Of a DNA stretch of 64,000 nt, positions 11,463 to 19,610 are shown in pieces. A program made the position numbers and the translations under genes. The stretch lies in the NCBI GenBank assembly GCA_016223145.1, contig JACRPN010000009.1:186001-250000 (forward strand). Reading direction: 5' to 3'. This stretch comes from Armatimonadota bacterium. Its GTDB lineage: Bacteria > Armatimonadota > Fimbriimonadia > Fimbriimonadales > Fimbriimonadaceae. Below the pieces are notes generated by a model. The model was not told where the DNA came from. It saw only the letters and a program-made list of their open reading frames with translations, and ran no database searches. Positions within the stretch are counted from its first letter, which is position 1; each line of letters opens with the position of its first letter.

Positions 11463-12281
11463 ATGCAGGGTGCTTTGATTTGGGGCGCGGCCATCGGGCT
11501 GGCGGTCGGCGGAGGTTTCCTGTGGCTGCGGCTCAAGGCTTGGCCTTTTGCCCAAGCTATCGGCTTGCTGTCTGCGGCCGTGCTCCTCCTCGGCGCCCTT
11601 GGGCTGGCGCTTGCGGGGCTCGGCTCCTTTCGCGGCGGGGGCGACGCCGTGATCGCCGGAATGACCGCCCTGATCATCGCCGTCTTTGGCCTCGGCGCCG
11701 CCATGCTGGTTGGGGGTCTGATCGCCCTGGCGCAGAGCGGCAGGATCGGGCAGCCCTGGCTCGCCACGCTCCTCACGATCAGCCCCGAACCTCTGCTCAT
11801 CCTCGCCTTGGCATGGGCGTTCCAGACACAGGTCAGCACTCCCCTTGAGCGCAGGACCACCGACACGTTCATTCAGCAAGAGCAGGCCCGAAGGGCCCGG
11901 CTCGAGCGCCTGAAGAACGACATCCCGCCGCCATTCCGGGAATACGACCTGATGACCGTGGATGCCATCGAGCGGAGCGAACGCATGGCGGCGCAGTATG
12001 GCAATCAGGTCAAGCCCAAGTTCCCGCCCGGCGTGGCCAACAAGATCAAGAACTACTGGCAGGCGACGATGGAGCCGCAGCCGATTCCCGACCGCTCGGG
12101 CTATCAGAGGGCGCATGAGGCCCGGACAGAGTTTCAAAAGGGGCTCGGGTTGGGCTGGCTGGCGGGGGCGCTGCTGCTGCCTTTGGCCCTCAATCGGCGG
12201 CCCGTCCCTCCGCGGAAGCCTCCGGCGATGAGCCAGTCTGAACCTGAGAGATCCGAGCCGCCGGCCCGAATCGAGATCTAG
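11463..12281 (+). CDS. Membrane protein with C-terminal soluble segment
   Basis: A 272-residue protein starting at ATG 11463; a weak CACAAT box ends 6 bases before the ATG and no ribosome site is visible. Four hydrophobic segments lie in the first 130 residues (LIWGAAIGLAVGGGFLW, AAVLLLGALGLALAGL, AGMTALIIAVFGLGAAMLVGG, PLLILALAWAFQ). A charged region of about 110 residues follows, then a fifth hydrophobic segment (GLGWLAGALLLPLAL) and a short Pro-rich tail. No family recognised. Confidence 0.72.
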   Translation: MQGALIWGAAIGLAVGGGFLWLRLKAWPFAQAIGLLSAAVLLLGALGLALAGLGSFRGGGDAVIAGMTALIIAVFGLGAAMLVGGLIALAQSGRIGQPWLATLLTISPEPLLILALAWAFQTQVSTPLERRTTDTFIQQEQARRARLERLKNDIPPPFREYDLMTVDAIERSERMAAQYGNQVKPKFPPGVANKIKNYWQATMEPQPIPDRSGYQRAHEARTEFQKGLGLGWLAGALLLPLALNRRPVPPRKPPAMSQSEPERSEPPARIEI

Positions 12282-12356
12282 CCGCCCCGATAGGGCGATC
12301 CCACAAGGAGAGCCGCTAACGGTTCCGGCCAGCCTGGGAGCCTTCGAGCCAATCGG

Positions 12357-12362
12357 TATCAT
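12357..12362 (+). promoter_or_regulatory. -10 box, leaderless-type promoter
   Basis: TATCAT ends 6 bases before ATG 12369 of the acetyltransferase gene. No purine-rich ribosome site lies between, so transcription would start at or next to the start codon. No clear -35 element. Confidence 0.5.
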
Positions 12363-12368
12363 GCTCCC

Positions 12369-13154
12369 ATGTTCGGTAACCGTGAACTCGCAGAGGCCCA
12401 TGTTCAGCTTCGGATGTCGAGCTCTACTGCAAAGACCGCCGGCAAACTCTGGCCCGATCTTGGCGAGACGCACGCACAGATCGCCGGTTGCTCGGCGGCC
12501 TTCGCTGGAGACGGTTCGCCCCTGACGCAAGTGAACGGCTTCGGCTTCTATAGGAAGCCCGAACCTGAGGACTTGGAGGCGGTCCGGGCCTTCTATCGTG
12601 GCCGGACCCAAGAGTTCGAAGTCGTGATGAACCCGTTTGCGGTCCCTGAAGCCTGGAACATGCTCTTCGAAGCCGGCGCCAAGCTCCAGACCTTTGAGTC
12701 GGTCCTGTTCCGACAGACGGGGCACTTCGATCCCGCAAACCTCGATGTTGAGGTCCAAGAGGTCCGACCGGAGGACCTTGACCTTTGGGGCCGGTTGTCT
12801 ACGGAGGCATTCTTTGGAACCAATCCGCCTCCGTTTGCAGACGATCTCGCCACCCTTCTCAAGGCTGTTCCCGACTATCGAAGGTTCATCGCCTACGTCA
12901 ACCGGGAGCCGGCGGCGACGGCGAGCCTCATCGAAAGGCGCGGATATGCTTTTCTGGGCGGTGCGGCCGTGCTAGAGGAGTTTCGCGGGCATGGGATCCA
13001 ACGCGCGCTCATCTCCCATCGGATGTTGGCAGTGTCCGAGCGGTGCCACACGGCGTTCGTCGAAGCTCTGCCTGGGAGCGTTTCCCAGCGCAACGCCGAA
13101 CAGCTTGGATTCAGGCTCGCGTTCAGTCAGGCAAGCCTGATGATGCCGAGCTAG
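12369..13154 (+). CDS. GNAT-family N-acetyltransferase
   Basis: A 261-residue protein. The C-terminal half has the GNAT acetyl-CoA signature: a beta strand (GYAFLGGAAVLEEFRGHGIQRALISHRM) with the R-G-H-G-I-Q-R-A-L pyrophosphate loop, followed by a beta-alpha unit (AEQLGFRLAF). The N-terminal half resembles a degenerate second GNAT fold, as in some two-domain acetyltransferases. It transfers acetyl from acetyl-CoA to an amine; the acceptor is unknown. It appears to be transcribed alone. Confidence 0.85.
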   Translation: MFGNRELAEAHVQLRMSSSTAKTAGKLWPDLGETHAQIAGCSAAFAGDGSPLTQVNGFGFYRKPEPEDLEAVRAFYRGRTQEFEVVMNPFAVPEAWNMLFEAGAKLQTFESVLFRQTGHFDPANLDVEVQEVRPEDLDLWGRLSTEAFFGTNPPPFADDLATLLKAVPDYRRFIAYVNREPAATASLIERRGYAFLGGAAVLEEFRGHGIQRALISHRMLAVSERCHTAFVEALPGSVSQRNAEQLGFRLAFSQASLMMPS

Positions 13155-13159
13155 GCAGG

Positions 13160-13260
13160 CGCGTTTCTTGCTGCGCGTCCACGGACAGACCCCTCACCCG
13201 GTTCGCTCTGCTCACCGGCCTCTCCCTTCCCGACACGTCGGGACTCGGAAGCAAGGGGCG
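13160..13260. repeat. GC-rich palindromic element between GNAT gene and scpA
   Basis: The spacer after the GNAT gene carries a CCCGAC/GTCGGG hairpin followed by a GAACCGGGTGAG...CTCACCGGC-type pair. The CCCGAC..GTCGGGAAGGGAG portion also occurs inside the UvrA-tail fragments at 61.2, 61.8 and 62.95 kb. Here it has no UvrA sequence around it, so it appears to be an independent mobile palindrome that also entered those fragments. Confidence 0.5.
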
Positions 13261-13284
13261 AGGTAGTACCCAAGATTGGAACGA

Positions 13285-14085
13285 TCAAGCCGCTTCGGGC
13301 ACGCTTGCCCGGCCCTTGGCGAATTCCACGCCGACCTCCGTCAACCGGAGCTTGGCCTGGCCCAATCGGATCAGCTCGAGCAGGGCCAGAAAGCACCAGA
13401 CCGCCTCCCGCCGGGTGAACACAGGCGGCAGCAACTCTCCAAGGCCCATCCATTTGCCGTTAAGCTGTTTGATCAAGAGGCCCATCTGTTCCGATAGTGT
13501 TCTCAGCGGCTTGGAAGCCACTTCGATCGGATCGGGGATGGCCCTCTGCAAAACGACCTCCAACGCGACGGCAAGGTCCTGGACCGAGACGTCGCCAAGG
13601 TCGTATGGCAATTCGTAAGGATTGGGACCTGCTTCGACCGGTCGGAAGAACCTCTGCGAGCGCTCTTCAAGGCCCATCTGCAGCGTAATTATCGCGCCCT
13701 CGAACTCGTACACGGTCGGCTCGGGCAGCTCTGCCGAAAGCTCTTCTTCGGGCTCGGGCTCATTGGTGGGCAGAAGCAGCCAGGCTTTGCGTTCGATGAG
13801 GTAGGAAAGCGCTGAAAGCCCCGCGGCGGCCTGATCGAGATCGATCTGGTCGCTCATGGCTAGGTACGTGTAGTAGGCCGCGCAGACAGGGAGTAGCGGC
13901 ACCTCGGAGAGGTGGATCTTGCGCTCGCGGACGCAGGCGAAAAGCATCGCCAGGGAGCCCGTGAACACCTCGCACTCCACATGGATGGGAACGGGCGCGA
14001 TCACGCCGGTCGGCGCGAGCAGATCGGTGCCGGTTCGCTGATCCTGCCTGGGAGCCATGAACGTTCGTAAGGACGCAAGAACCAT
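13285..14085 (-). CDS. scpA: Segregation and condensation protein A (ScpA kleisin)
   Basis: ScpA is the kleisin that bridges the two SMC heads in the bacterial condensin. The 266-residue product has the N-terminal SMC-binding helices in family order (VFTGSLAMLFACVRERKIHLSEVPLLPV, YLAMSDQIDLDQAAAGLSALSYLIERKA), an acidic linker near residue 115 (EPEPEEELSAELPEP), and a C-terminal winged helix that carries the family pattern R-x-E-x-V-x-x-F-L-A-L-L-E-L-I. The usual partner scpB is not in the window. ATG 14058 is an alternative start. The gene is divergent from the SGNH hydrolase. Confidence 0.88.
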   Translation of the reverse strand: MVLASLRTFMAPRQDQRTGTDLLAPTGVIAPVPIHVECEVFTGSLAMLFACVRERKIHLSEVPLLPVCAAYYTYLAMSDQIDLDQAAAGLSALSYLIERKAWLLLPTNEPEPEEELSAELPEPTVYEFEGAIITLQMGLEERSQRFFRPVEAGPNPYELPYDLGDVSVQDLAVALEVVLQRAIPDPIEVASKPLRTLSEQMGLLIKQLNGKWMGLGELLPPVFTRREAVWCFLALLELIRLGQAKLRLTEVGVEFAKGRASVPEAA

Positions 14086-14122
14086 GCCGCCAGATGCGGC
14101 TTGAGCGTTCTGAGTTTCCCAC

Positions 14123-14128
14123 TATACT
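14123..14128 (+). promoter_or_regulatory. -10 box for SGNH hydrolase gene
   Basis: TATACT at 14123-14128 places the transcript start near 14135. That gives a leader of about 35 bases which includes the AGGGAGG ribosome site before ATG 14170. This gene therefore uses an ordinary leader, unlike several neighbours. Confidence 0.5.
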
Positions 14129-14169
14129 GGATGCCGCGCCCCCGGGGGCGGGTTTGCCGAAGGGAGGCG

Positions 14170-14943
14170 ATGCAGACTGCGGGGATTCAGCCACAATACG
14201 CCATGTTTGGTCTCTCGCTCCTCGCTCTCGCCCCGTTGGTTAACTGCGCCCTTGATTTGGCTTGGGTTCAGGGCGCCGCAATCCCTAAGCACGTCGCCAC
14301 AACTCCGGTTCCAAGGTCTGGGGAAGCCTGGTGGGTGCAGCGCCACCAAGGCTGTGTGGAGACCACCAAGAGGAACGACTTCGAAGTGGCCTTTCTTGGC
14401 GACTCGATCACCCAGGGATGGGAGGGGGCCGGCAAAGCCGCGTGGACCCGCGACTTCGCGCCGCTCAAGGCGGCCAACTTCGGCTTCAGCGGAGACCGCA
14501 CCGAACACGTGCTCTGGAGGCTCGCGAACGGGGAGCTCGTCGGCACCAACGTCAAGCTGATCGTGATCATGATCGGCACCAACAACGTCGGCCACGGCTC
14601 ATCGAGTCCCACTCAGACTGCGGACGGGGTGAAAGCGATCGTCCAGACGCTCCTTGCGGGCACCAAGGCGAAGATTCTCTTGCTGGGGATTTTCCCACGC
14701 GATGCCAACGCCGGGGATCGGCTGCGGCAGGCTGTCTCTGAGGCAACGCGTGGGTTCCAGGGCCTGCACGACGGTGCACGGGTCCACTACAAGGATGTTG
14801 GCCACTTTTTTGTGCGTCCCGACGGCACCTTGAGAAGCACCCTTATGCCGGACCTGTTGCACCTGAACCCCGACGGCTACGAGATCTGGGCCAAGGCAAT
14901 GCTCCCGGACCTAAAGGGGTTACTTGGCAAGGGCGGGCAATAA
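14170..14943 (+). CDS. SGNH/GDSL-family lipase or acetylhydrolase, exported
   Basis: A 257-residue hydrolase. Start ATG 14170 has AGGGAGG upstream. A signal-peptide-like segment (MFGLSLLALAPLVNCA) leads. Block I is FLGDSITQGW with nucleophile Ser at about residue 79; block II is NFGFSGDRTEHVLWRL; block III is IVIMIGTNNVGHG; and block V is PDLLHLNPDGYEIWA, with the catalytic Asp and His. This pattern matches the PAF-acetylhydrolase-like group that removes acetyl esters from lipids or carbohydrates. Export would fit carbohydrate-ester deacetylation beside the glycosidases, though the substrate is inference. Confidence 0.9.
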   Translation: MQTAGIQPQYAMFGLSLLALAPLVNCALDLAWVQGAAIPKHVATTPVPRSGEAWWVQRHQGCVETTKRNDFEVAFLGDSITQGWEGAGKAAWTRDFAPLKAANFGFSGDRTEHVLWRLANGELVGTNVKLIVIMIGTNNVGHGSSSPTQTADGVKAIVQTLLAGTKAKILLLGIFPRDANAGDRLRQAVSEATRGFQGLHDGARVHYKDVGHFFVRPDGTLRSTLMPDLLHLNPDGYEIWAKAMLPDLKGLLGKGGQ

Positions 14944-14960
14944 GCGACCTCCCTTGTGCT

Positions 14961-15021
14961 TATAGCATTCGCTATATGCGTTGCTTGAGCCGCAAGAAAC
15001 CCTGTATATCGTTCACTATAC
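14961..15021. promoter_or_regulatory. Two AT-rich palindromes downstream of the VapBC pair
   Basis: TATAGC-ATTC-GCTATA is a perfect 6-bp inverted repeat at 14961-14976. A second, GTATA..TATAC, lies at 15004-15021. Both are in the 104-base gap between two convergent genes, where no promoter is needed. The shape is like operators of HTH antitoxins, and they may be left from a lost toxin-antitoxin unit. They could also be simple hairpins. Confidence 0.35.
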
Positions 15022-15047
15022 CCTGATGAGGGCCTTTCAGTCCGGCA

Positions 15048-15467
15048 TTACGCCGCCAAGACGTCGACATTGGCGCTGCGGGCGAGGTTCCGGAGCCGCG
15101 TGTCTTCCGTGGCCAGGGGCAACGCCAGCCGTTGGCAAAGCTCGATGTAGGCCGCCTCATAAGAGGTCGCCTGCAAACGCGAGGCCAAGGCCCTAACCGT
15201 GAGGATCCACTCCTTGCTCGCGGCATCGTCTACGTCGATGGGCGCCGTGTTGAGCAGCGAAAGGAAGGAAGCGGCCTCCGCAGCCGAAAGGCTCCCGGCG
15301 TCCTGGGCCCGCAGCACGAGGTTCGTGACCTCGAGCCGCCAATGGCAGGGCACATGGGCCTTCTGGCTCTCCAGTAAGCGCAGCACGTCCTCGGCATAGA
15401 TACCTCGCAGCTCTGCGGCGCTCCAGGTCAACGCCAAGGAGGCATCGAGCACGAACCCGTCGGTCAT
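15048..15467 (-). CDS. vapC: PIN-domain toxin, VapC type
   Basis: A 139-residue PIN-domain ribonuclease, the usual size for VapC. Acidic catalytic residues are in place: FVLDASLALTW (first Asp), WRLEVTNLVL (Glu), SYEAAYIELCQRLALPLATEDTRLRNLA (third and fourth acids). Its start overlaps the antitoxin stop by four bases. VapC toxins cut tRNA or rRNA when the antitoxin is degraded; the target here is unknown. Confidence 0.9.
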   Translation of the reverse strand: MTDGFVLDASLALTWSAAELRGIYAEDVLRLLESQKAHVPCHWRLEVTNLVLRAQDAGSLSAAEAASFLSLLNTAPIDVDDAASKEWILTVRALASRLQATSYEAAYIELCQRLALPLATEDTRLRNLARSANVDVLAA

Positions 15468-15703
15468 CGCCGAACCTCGTGAAGCGCCTGGTCGACGTCA
15501 AAGCCGATGAGGGACCGGCCCTTGCCAAACGCCATGAGCTGCTCGACCGAGTGCCTGGCCGGCACCCCCTTGCCGGTATCGGCGGGGACCAGCCGCGCGA
15601 TCGGCACACCGTGACGTGTGATCTCAAGCGTCTCGCCGGCTTGCACAAGATCGAGGAGCTGTCCGAGGTGAACCTTTGCTTCGTAAGCGCCGATCTGCTT
15701 CAT
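15464..15703 (-). CDS. vapB: Antitoxin, Phd/YefM (VapB) type
   Basis: A 79-residue antitoxin. The N-terminal Phd/YefM DNA-binding and dimer domain is clear (IGAYEAKVHLGQLLDLVQAGETLEITRHGVPIARLVP); the C-terminal part (FDVDQALHEVRR) should wrap the toxin. First gene of the pair, with the classic antitoxin-toxin order and overlap. Upstream of the ATG, two CTAG half-sites 7 bases apart could be the autorepression operator, although that is only a shape argument. Confidence 0.88.
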   Translation of the reverse strand: MKQIGAYEAKVHLGQLLDLVQAGETLEITRHGVPIARLVPADTGKGVPARHSVEQLMAFGKGRSLIGFDVDQALHEVRR

Positions 15704-15743
15704 CAGCCTAAGAATCGGCTAGTCGCAGGCTAGTTTTCAGCGG

Positions 15744-16934
15744 TCAACTACCAGGTTCGGCGCAGAGCGACTCGAAGAGCCACAGCGCGCAAGCCAGTTT
15801 CGACCTCTTGCCGCTCTGCAAAACCCGTCCGTCGTCGAGGATCAGCGTCAGCTCGTTGCTCTGCGATTCAAAACCGATGTCCGCCCGGGAGACATCGTTC
15901 ACGGCGATGGCTGCGAGCCCCTTGCGAACGAGTTTTTCCCGCGCTTGATCAAGGCTGTCGTCCGGCTCTGCGGCAAACCCGATGACCCGCGCCTTGCCCT
16001 GCGATGCCCGCGCGAGTTCGGCGAGCACGTCCGGGTTTGGGACCAGCTTCAAGCTCCAGGGCTCGTCGGATCGACGCCGTTTCCCCTCGATTTTTTCGAT
16101 TGGCCGGTAGTCCGCGACCGCCGCGGCCCCGACGATCCAGTCCGATTCGGCCGCCAGAGCCGAGGATGCCTCCAGCATTTCGCGGGCCGACGTGACTCTG
16201 CGAACCGAGGCTTGCCTTGGAAGTGAAACGGCCACCGGGCCCGACACCACCGTCACCTCCGCGCCCATCAGGAGTGCCGCCCTCGCCAGGGCCGCGCCCA
16301 TCCTTCCGGAGGAGCGGTTCGTCAGGTAGCGCACGTCGTCCATCAGCTCTTGAGTTGGTCCGCTCGTAATCAGCACCCGCTTGCCCTTCAGTTTCTGTCC
16401 GCGTCCGATAAGGACGAGAGCTTCATCGGCGATGCGGGCAATCGAGGCCAGTTTGCCCTGGCCGTGCTCGCCACAGGCCACGTCGCCCTCTGACGGGTCA
16501 ACCAGCACCGCCCCTCGCTCCTCGAGCTCCCGGATTGCGGCCTGAGCCGTTTCCTGAAGATACATCGCCGGGTTCATCGCCGGCGCAAGGAGCATGGGCC
16601 CCTCGTAGGCCAGCGCCAAGGTGGTAAGCATGTCGTCTCCGACGCCGTTCGCCAGCTTCGCGAGCGTATTGGCGGTGGCAGGGGCGACGATCAGCAAATC
16701 AGCCTGCCGGGCCCAGTCGATGTGGGCCATGCGTCCGGTGATAGGCTCCTCGAAGGCATCCTGGAGGCAGGGCTGGCCGGTCAGCGACTCGAACAGGGTC
16801 TTGGTGACGAACTGCTGCGCGGCATCGGTGAGGCACACGCGAACCGTGCAGCCCGCCCGCATCAGTTCGCGCGCCAGATCCGCCGCGCGGTAGGCGGCAA
16901 TGCTCCCGGAAACCCCAAGCACGACGTTCGGCAC
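15744..16934 (-). CDS. coaBC: Bifunctional phosphopantothenoylcysteine decarboxylase / phosphopantothenate-cysteine ligase
   Basis: Makes 4'-phosphopantetheine in two steps of CoA synthesis. The 396-residue protein has the N-terminal flavin decarboxylase half (GVSGSIAAYRAADL, active His in MAHIDWARQ, PAMNPAMY clamp) and the C-terminal CTP-dependent ligase half (LITSGPTQELMDDVRYLTNRSSGRMG, then AAVADYRP and AINDVS-type AVNDVS). Start GTG 16934 with TAAACT just upstream. It is 29 bases after the biotin-carrier gene, the last gene of a four-gene minus-strand run. Confidence 0.97.
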   Translation of the reverse strand: MPNVVLGVSGSIAAYRAADLARELMRAGCTVRVCLTDAAQQFVTKTLFESLTGQPCLQDAFEEPITGRMAHIDWARQADLLIVAPATANTLAKLANGVGDDMLTTLALAYEGPMLLAPAMNPAMYLQETAQAAIRELEERGAVLVDPSEGDVACGEHGQGKLASIARIADEALVLIGRGQKLKGKRVLITSGPTQELMDDVRYLTNRSSGRMGAALARAALLMGAEVTVVSGPVAVSLPRQASVRRVTSAREMLEASSALAAESDWIVGAAAVADYRPIEKIEGKRRRSDEPWSLKLVPNPDVLAELARASQGKARVIGFAAEPDDSLDQAREKLVRKGLAAIAVNDVSRADIGFESQSNELTLILDDGRVLQSGKRSKLACALWLFESLCAEPGS

Positions 16935-16963
16935 ATCTTAGTTTAGCGCGAGGGGCCGAATCG

Positions 16964-17398
16964 TCACGCCGGCTCGATGGTTGCCAGCACGTCGCCCTCG
17001 CCGACCTGTGAGCCGGCCTCCACATAAACCTTGGACACCGTGCCATCGAATGGCGCCAAGAAGGCCTGTTGGGTCTTCATGGCCTCCAGCACCACGATCT
17101 TGTCGCCTTTGGCCACAGGATCGCCCGCCGCGAACCCCACGAAAGTGATCGCGCCGGGCATGGCCGCTCGGATTTCGCCTGTGTGCGTGGCCCCATGCAC
17201 TCGACGAGAGGCCAGAGCGGGTTCCACGAGGAACTGCTGCCCGTGATAGCTCACGAGCACGTCCTCGCCCGATCGAACGACCAGCGCCGAGTGGGTTTGG
17301 CCGGACTCACGCACCAAGAGCCGGTCCGCCAGGGTCACGACCTCGACCTCGGTACCGTCCGGTAGCTCCACTTCGACGCCGTTCACCCACCGCTTCAT
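16964..17398 (-). CDS. Biotin-carrier (biotinyl-domain) protein
   Basis: A 144-residue protein with a C-terminal biotinyl fold; the biotin Lys is in VLEAMKTQ, flanked by the two Gly-rich turns (GFAAGDPVAKGD, EAGSQVGEGDVLATIEP). The N-terminal half resembles the linker segment of acyl-CoA carboxylase alpha chains or oxaloacetate decarboxylase tails. No carboxylase or carboxyltransferase subunit is adjacent, so the enzyme it serves is not shown. Start ATG 17398 overlaps the upstream stop (TGATG). Confidence 0.85.
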   Translation of the reverse strand: MKRWVNGVEVELPDGTEVEVVTLADRLLVRESGQTHSALVVRSGEDVLVSYHGQQFLVEPALASRRVHGATHTGEIRAAMPGAITFVGFAAGDPVAKGDKIVVLEAMKTQQAFLAPFDGTVSKVYVEAGSQVGEGDVLATIEPA

Positions 17399-18117
17399 CA
17401 GCCCACCTTCGCTTTGCGGCGCTGCTCTGCGTAAGCGGCACACGCTTCGACGAAAGCGCGGAAGAGCCTTTTCGAGCCCTCACCGTCGGTGCGCTCCGGG
17501 TGCCACTGGATGCCCACGACCCAGGGACGGTCGGATGCCTCCAGGGCCTCTACGGTGCCGTCTTCGTGTCTGGCCGAGACCGAGAGCGCGTCACCCAGCC
17601 GCCCGACTCCCTGGTGGTGATAGCTTTTTCCGGGCGTAGAAGCGGATCCGACGATCCTAGCGAGCTTCGAATCGGGCACGACCGAGACATTCTCAAGGGT
17701 GCCGCCGGTGTGTCGGTCCGATTCCAGCCCGTCGGCGAGGTGCTGGATCAAGGAGCCGCCCCGAATCACGTTCAGGAATTGGCACCCGTAGCAGATCCCA
17801 AGGATCGGCATCTCCGGGTCGGCAGCCTCAAAGAGCGCCTGCTCGATGGCATAGCGCGCGGGGTCCTGGAGCCTCGCCTTTGGATGGAGCTCTTCTCCCC
17901 ATTTGGAGGAGTCAATATCGTCGCCGCCTGGGATCAGCCAGCCATCGATGATGGCGAGAACAGCCCTGGGGTCCGCTTGCGGGGGGATGACCAAAGGCAT
18001 GCCGCCGGCGTCGGCGATCCGCTGAGCGTAGTTCCAGTTCAGGGTCAGCTTGCCGTGCGTGCGCGCGTCGTCGGCATCGTGATCCACGTCAGCGGTGATG
18101 CCAATGACCGGCTTCAT
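17398..18117 (-). CDS. Class I glutamine amidotransferase-like peptidase C26 (PuuD-like)
   Basis: A 239-residue hydrolase of the gamma-glutamyl-GABA hydrolase group. Nucleophile Cys is in the elbow GICYGCQFLNV (Tyr where most PuuD relatives have Arg), His/Glu of the triad in QWHPERTDGEG, and the family PGGDDIDSSKWGE loop is present. It likely releases glutamate from a gamma-glutamyl amide. Four-base overlap with the E2 gene upstream and one-base overlap with the carrier gene downstream make it part of one operon, although its metabolic link to them is unclear. Confidence 0.85.
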   Translation of the reverse strand: MKPVIGITADVDHDADDARTHGKLTLNWNYAQRIADAGGMPLVIPPQADPRAVLAIIDGWLIPGGDDIDSSKWGEELHPKARLQDPARYAIEQALFEAADPEMPILGICYGCQFLNVIRGGSLIQHLADGLESDRHTGGTLENVSVVPDSKLARIVGSASTPGKSYHHQGVGRLGDALSVSARHEDGTVEALEASDRPWVVGIQWHPERTDGEGSKRLFRAFVEACAAYAEQRRKAKVG

Positions 18118-19334
18118 CCCTCGTTCACCAAGCTCCTGATGCTCTCAAGGTTCATTTTGATGGCCGTCAAGAAGTCAGTCGCGCCGACACCGTTGATCAA
18201 GCGATGGTCGAAGGTCAGGGTTAGGTTGACCGAGCGCTGGATGACCGTCCCGCCATTCTCGTCGTACTTGAGCCCCGGGAACACCTCTCCCAGGAACAGA
18301 ACGCCGACCGATGGCGCGACGAGCACGGGAACCGCCTGACGGAGGCCGAAATTCTGCATGTTGGTCAGGCTCAGGGTCACGGCCTCGTTCGCCTGATCCT
18401 TGCCTTGCCGCGCCAGATCGATCTGGGCGCGGCATCGGCTGGCGAAGTCCTTCCAGTTGAGCGCATCCGCCTCTTCGACTACGGCAGTTACCAGTTCGTC
18501 GCCGGGCAGCGCCACCGCGATTCCCAGCGAGGCGGTCGCGTAGGTCCGAATCGTGTCGTCGCCCTTGAGGTTGGACCGGAACAGGGGATGGTCTTTGAGG
18601 GCTCTGGCGACGGCGAAGGCGAACATCGTGAAGGTCGAAGGCTGAAAATCGCCGCCCTTCGCCTTTTGCTCAGCACGTACGGCCTCCACCGGGCCCCAGT
18701 TGGCGACGACCGTGATCGTGCCGGGGACCACCAGTTGCGAACTGCGAACGAGTCTGGAAGCCAGAACCCGCTGCTTTCCGGTCATCGCGACCTCGGTGCT
18801 CGGTCCGCCCGCACCGCCGGTGGGTCTGGATGCGGGCTGAGGCGCGGCGCCCGAAGATCGTGAAGCGAGGAAGCTGTCGATATCGGCAGGCATCAGCTTG
18901 CCGCTGCCCGCGGCAAGGGTCGCCAGTTCGGCTTCAGAAACGCCCTTTTCCTTGGCGTAAGCACGGGTCCGCGGCGGCACGGAGGCGTTCCTTGCTCCCG
19001 CTGAGGCTTCCGGTATAGGCTCCGGTTCGGGCTGGGCGGCGGCCGGCGCCGGCGCCTCCGGAGCGCCGTGCACCTGCATCTCGGAGACTCCGTCGGCGAC
19101 TTCCATCTGGGCCACGGCGGTGCCGATCGGCAGCACGGCGTCCACCTCGGCTAGCCAGGAGACCAGTTTGCCCTCGTACGGGGATTCGACGTCCATGACG
19201 GCCTTGTCCGTTTCCATCTGGTAGATGGGTTCGTCGCGTTTGATCGTCTCGCCAGGCTGCTTGAGCACCGCGACCAATCGGGCTTCTTGAAGGCCCTCGC
19301 CCATCTGTGGAATGCGAACTGAAATGACCGGCAT
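18114..19334 (-). CDS. 2-oxoacid dehydrogenase E2 (dihydrolipoamide acyltransferase)
   Basis: A 406-residue core enzyme that passes an acyl group from lipoate to CoA. Domains: lipoyl domain with Lys44 in METDKAV; Ala/Pro-rich linker; E3/E1-binding domain at about 115-150 (SVPPRTRAYAKEKGVSEAELATLAGSG-like); catalytic domain to the end. The catalytic His377 lies in DHRLINGVG; the usual motif is HxxxDG, and here the Asp is Asn381. Only one lipoyl domain. No E1 or E3 gene is in the window. First gene of a run with the amidotransferase, biotin carrier and coaBC, the last of which makes its CoA co-substrate. Confidence 0.92.
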   Translation of the reverse strand: MPVISVRIPQMGEGLQEARLVAVLKQPGETIKRDEPIYQMETDKAVMDVESPYEGKLVSWLAEVDAVLPIGTAVAQMEVADGVSEMQVHGAPEAPAPAAAQPEPEPIPEASAGARNASVPPRTRAYAKEKGVSEAELATLAAGSGKLMPADIDSFLASRSSGAAPQPASRPTGGAGGPSTEVAMTGKQRVLASRLVRSSQLVVPGTITVVANWGPVEAVRAEQKAKGGDFQPSTFTMFAFAVARALKDHPLFRSNLKGDDTIRTYATASLGIAVALPGDELVTAVVEEADALNWKDFASRCRAQIDLARQGKDQANEAVTLSLTNMQNFGLRQAVPVLVAPSVGVLFLGEVFPGLKYDENGGTVIQRSVNLTLTFDHRLINGVGATDFLTAIKMNLESIRSLVNEG

Positions 19335-19468
19335 CGTGTATGTCTCCGTCGAACCGGACTATTTTGACACGTCCCGCGAAGTGGGCCTTCCGGATGAAGC
19401 CGGAAATGGGCCTGGCAAGACAGGATTGCTGATGGACGCAGTTGGCCCGGCGGCCGAGAGGGGTGGGT

Positions 19469-19564
19469 GTGGCGCCCCTTACGGGGTGCGAAGGGTGGGA
19501 GCGCTCCAGGGGTGCGGCTGCGGCCAACCCCTGGCTACTTTCTGCTGACCCCGTTTGGGGTCAC
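19469..19564 (+). repeat. Three-hairpin intergenic repeat, copy 2
   Basis: Hairpins GCGCCCC..GGGGTGC, CCAGGGGTG..CAACCCCTGG and TGACCCC..GGGGTCA occur in this order, linked by CTACTTTCTGC. The layout matches copies at 24.3 kb (same orientation) and 1.0 kb (reverse). The repeat fills most of the gap between the convergent-facing E2 promoter region and the GH16 stop. Confidence 0.75.
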
Positions 19565-19610
19565 ATCGCCCATGGCTCGGGCGGTCCGGCAATGAGGCTC
19601 ACGAAAGCAC

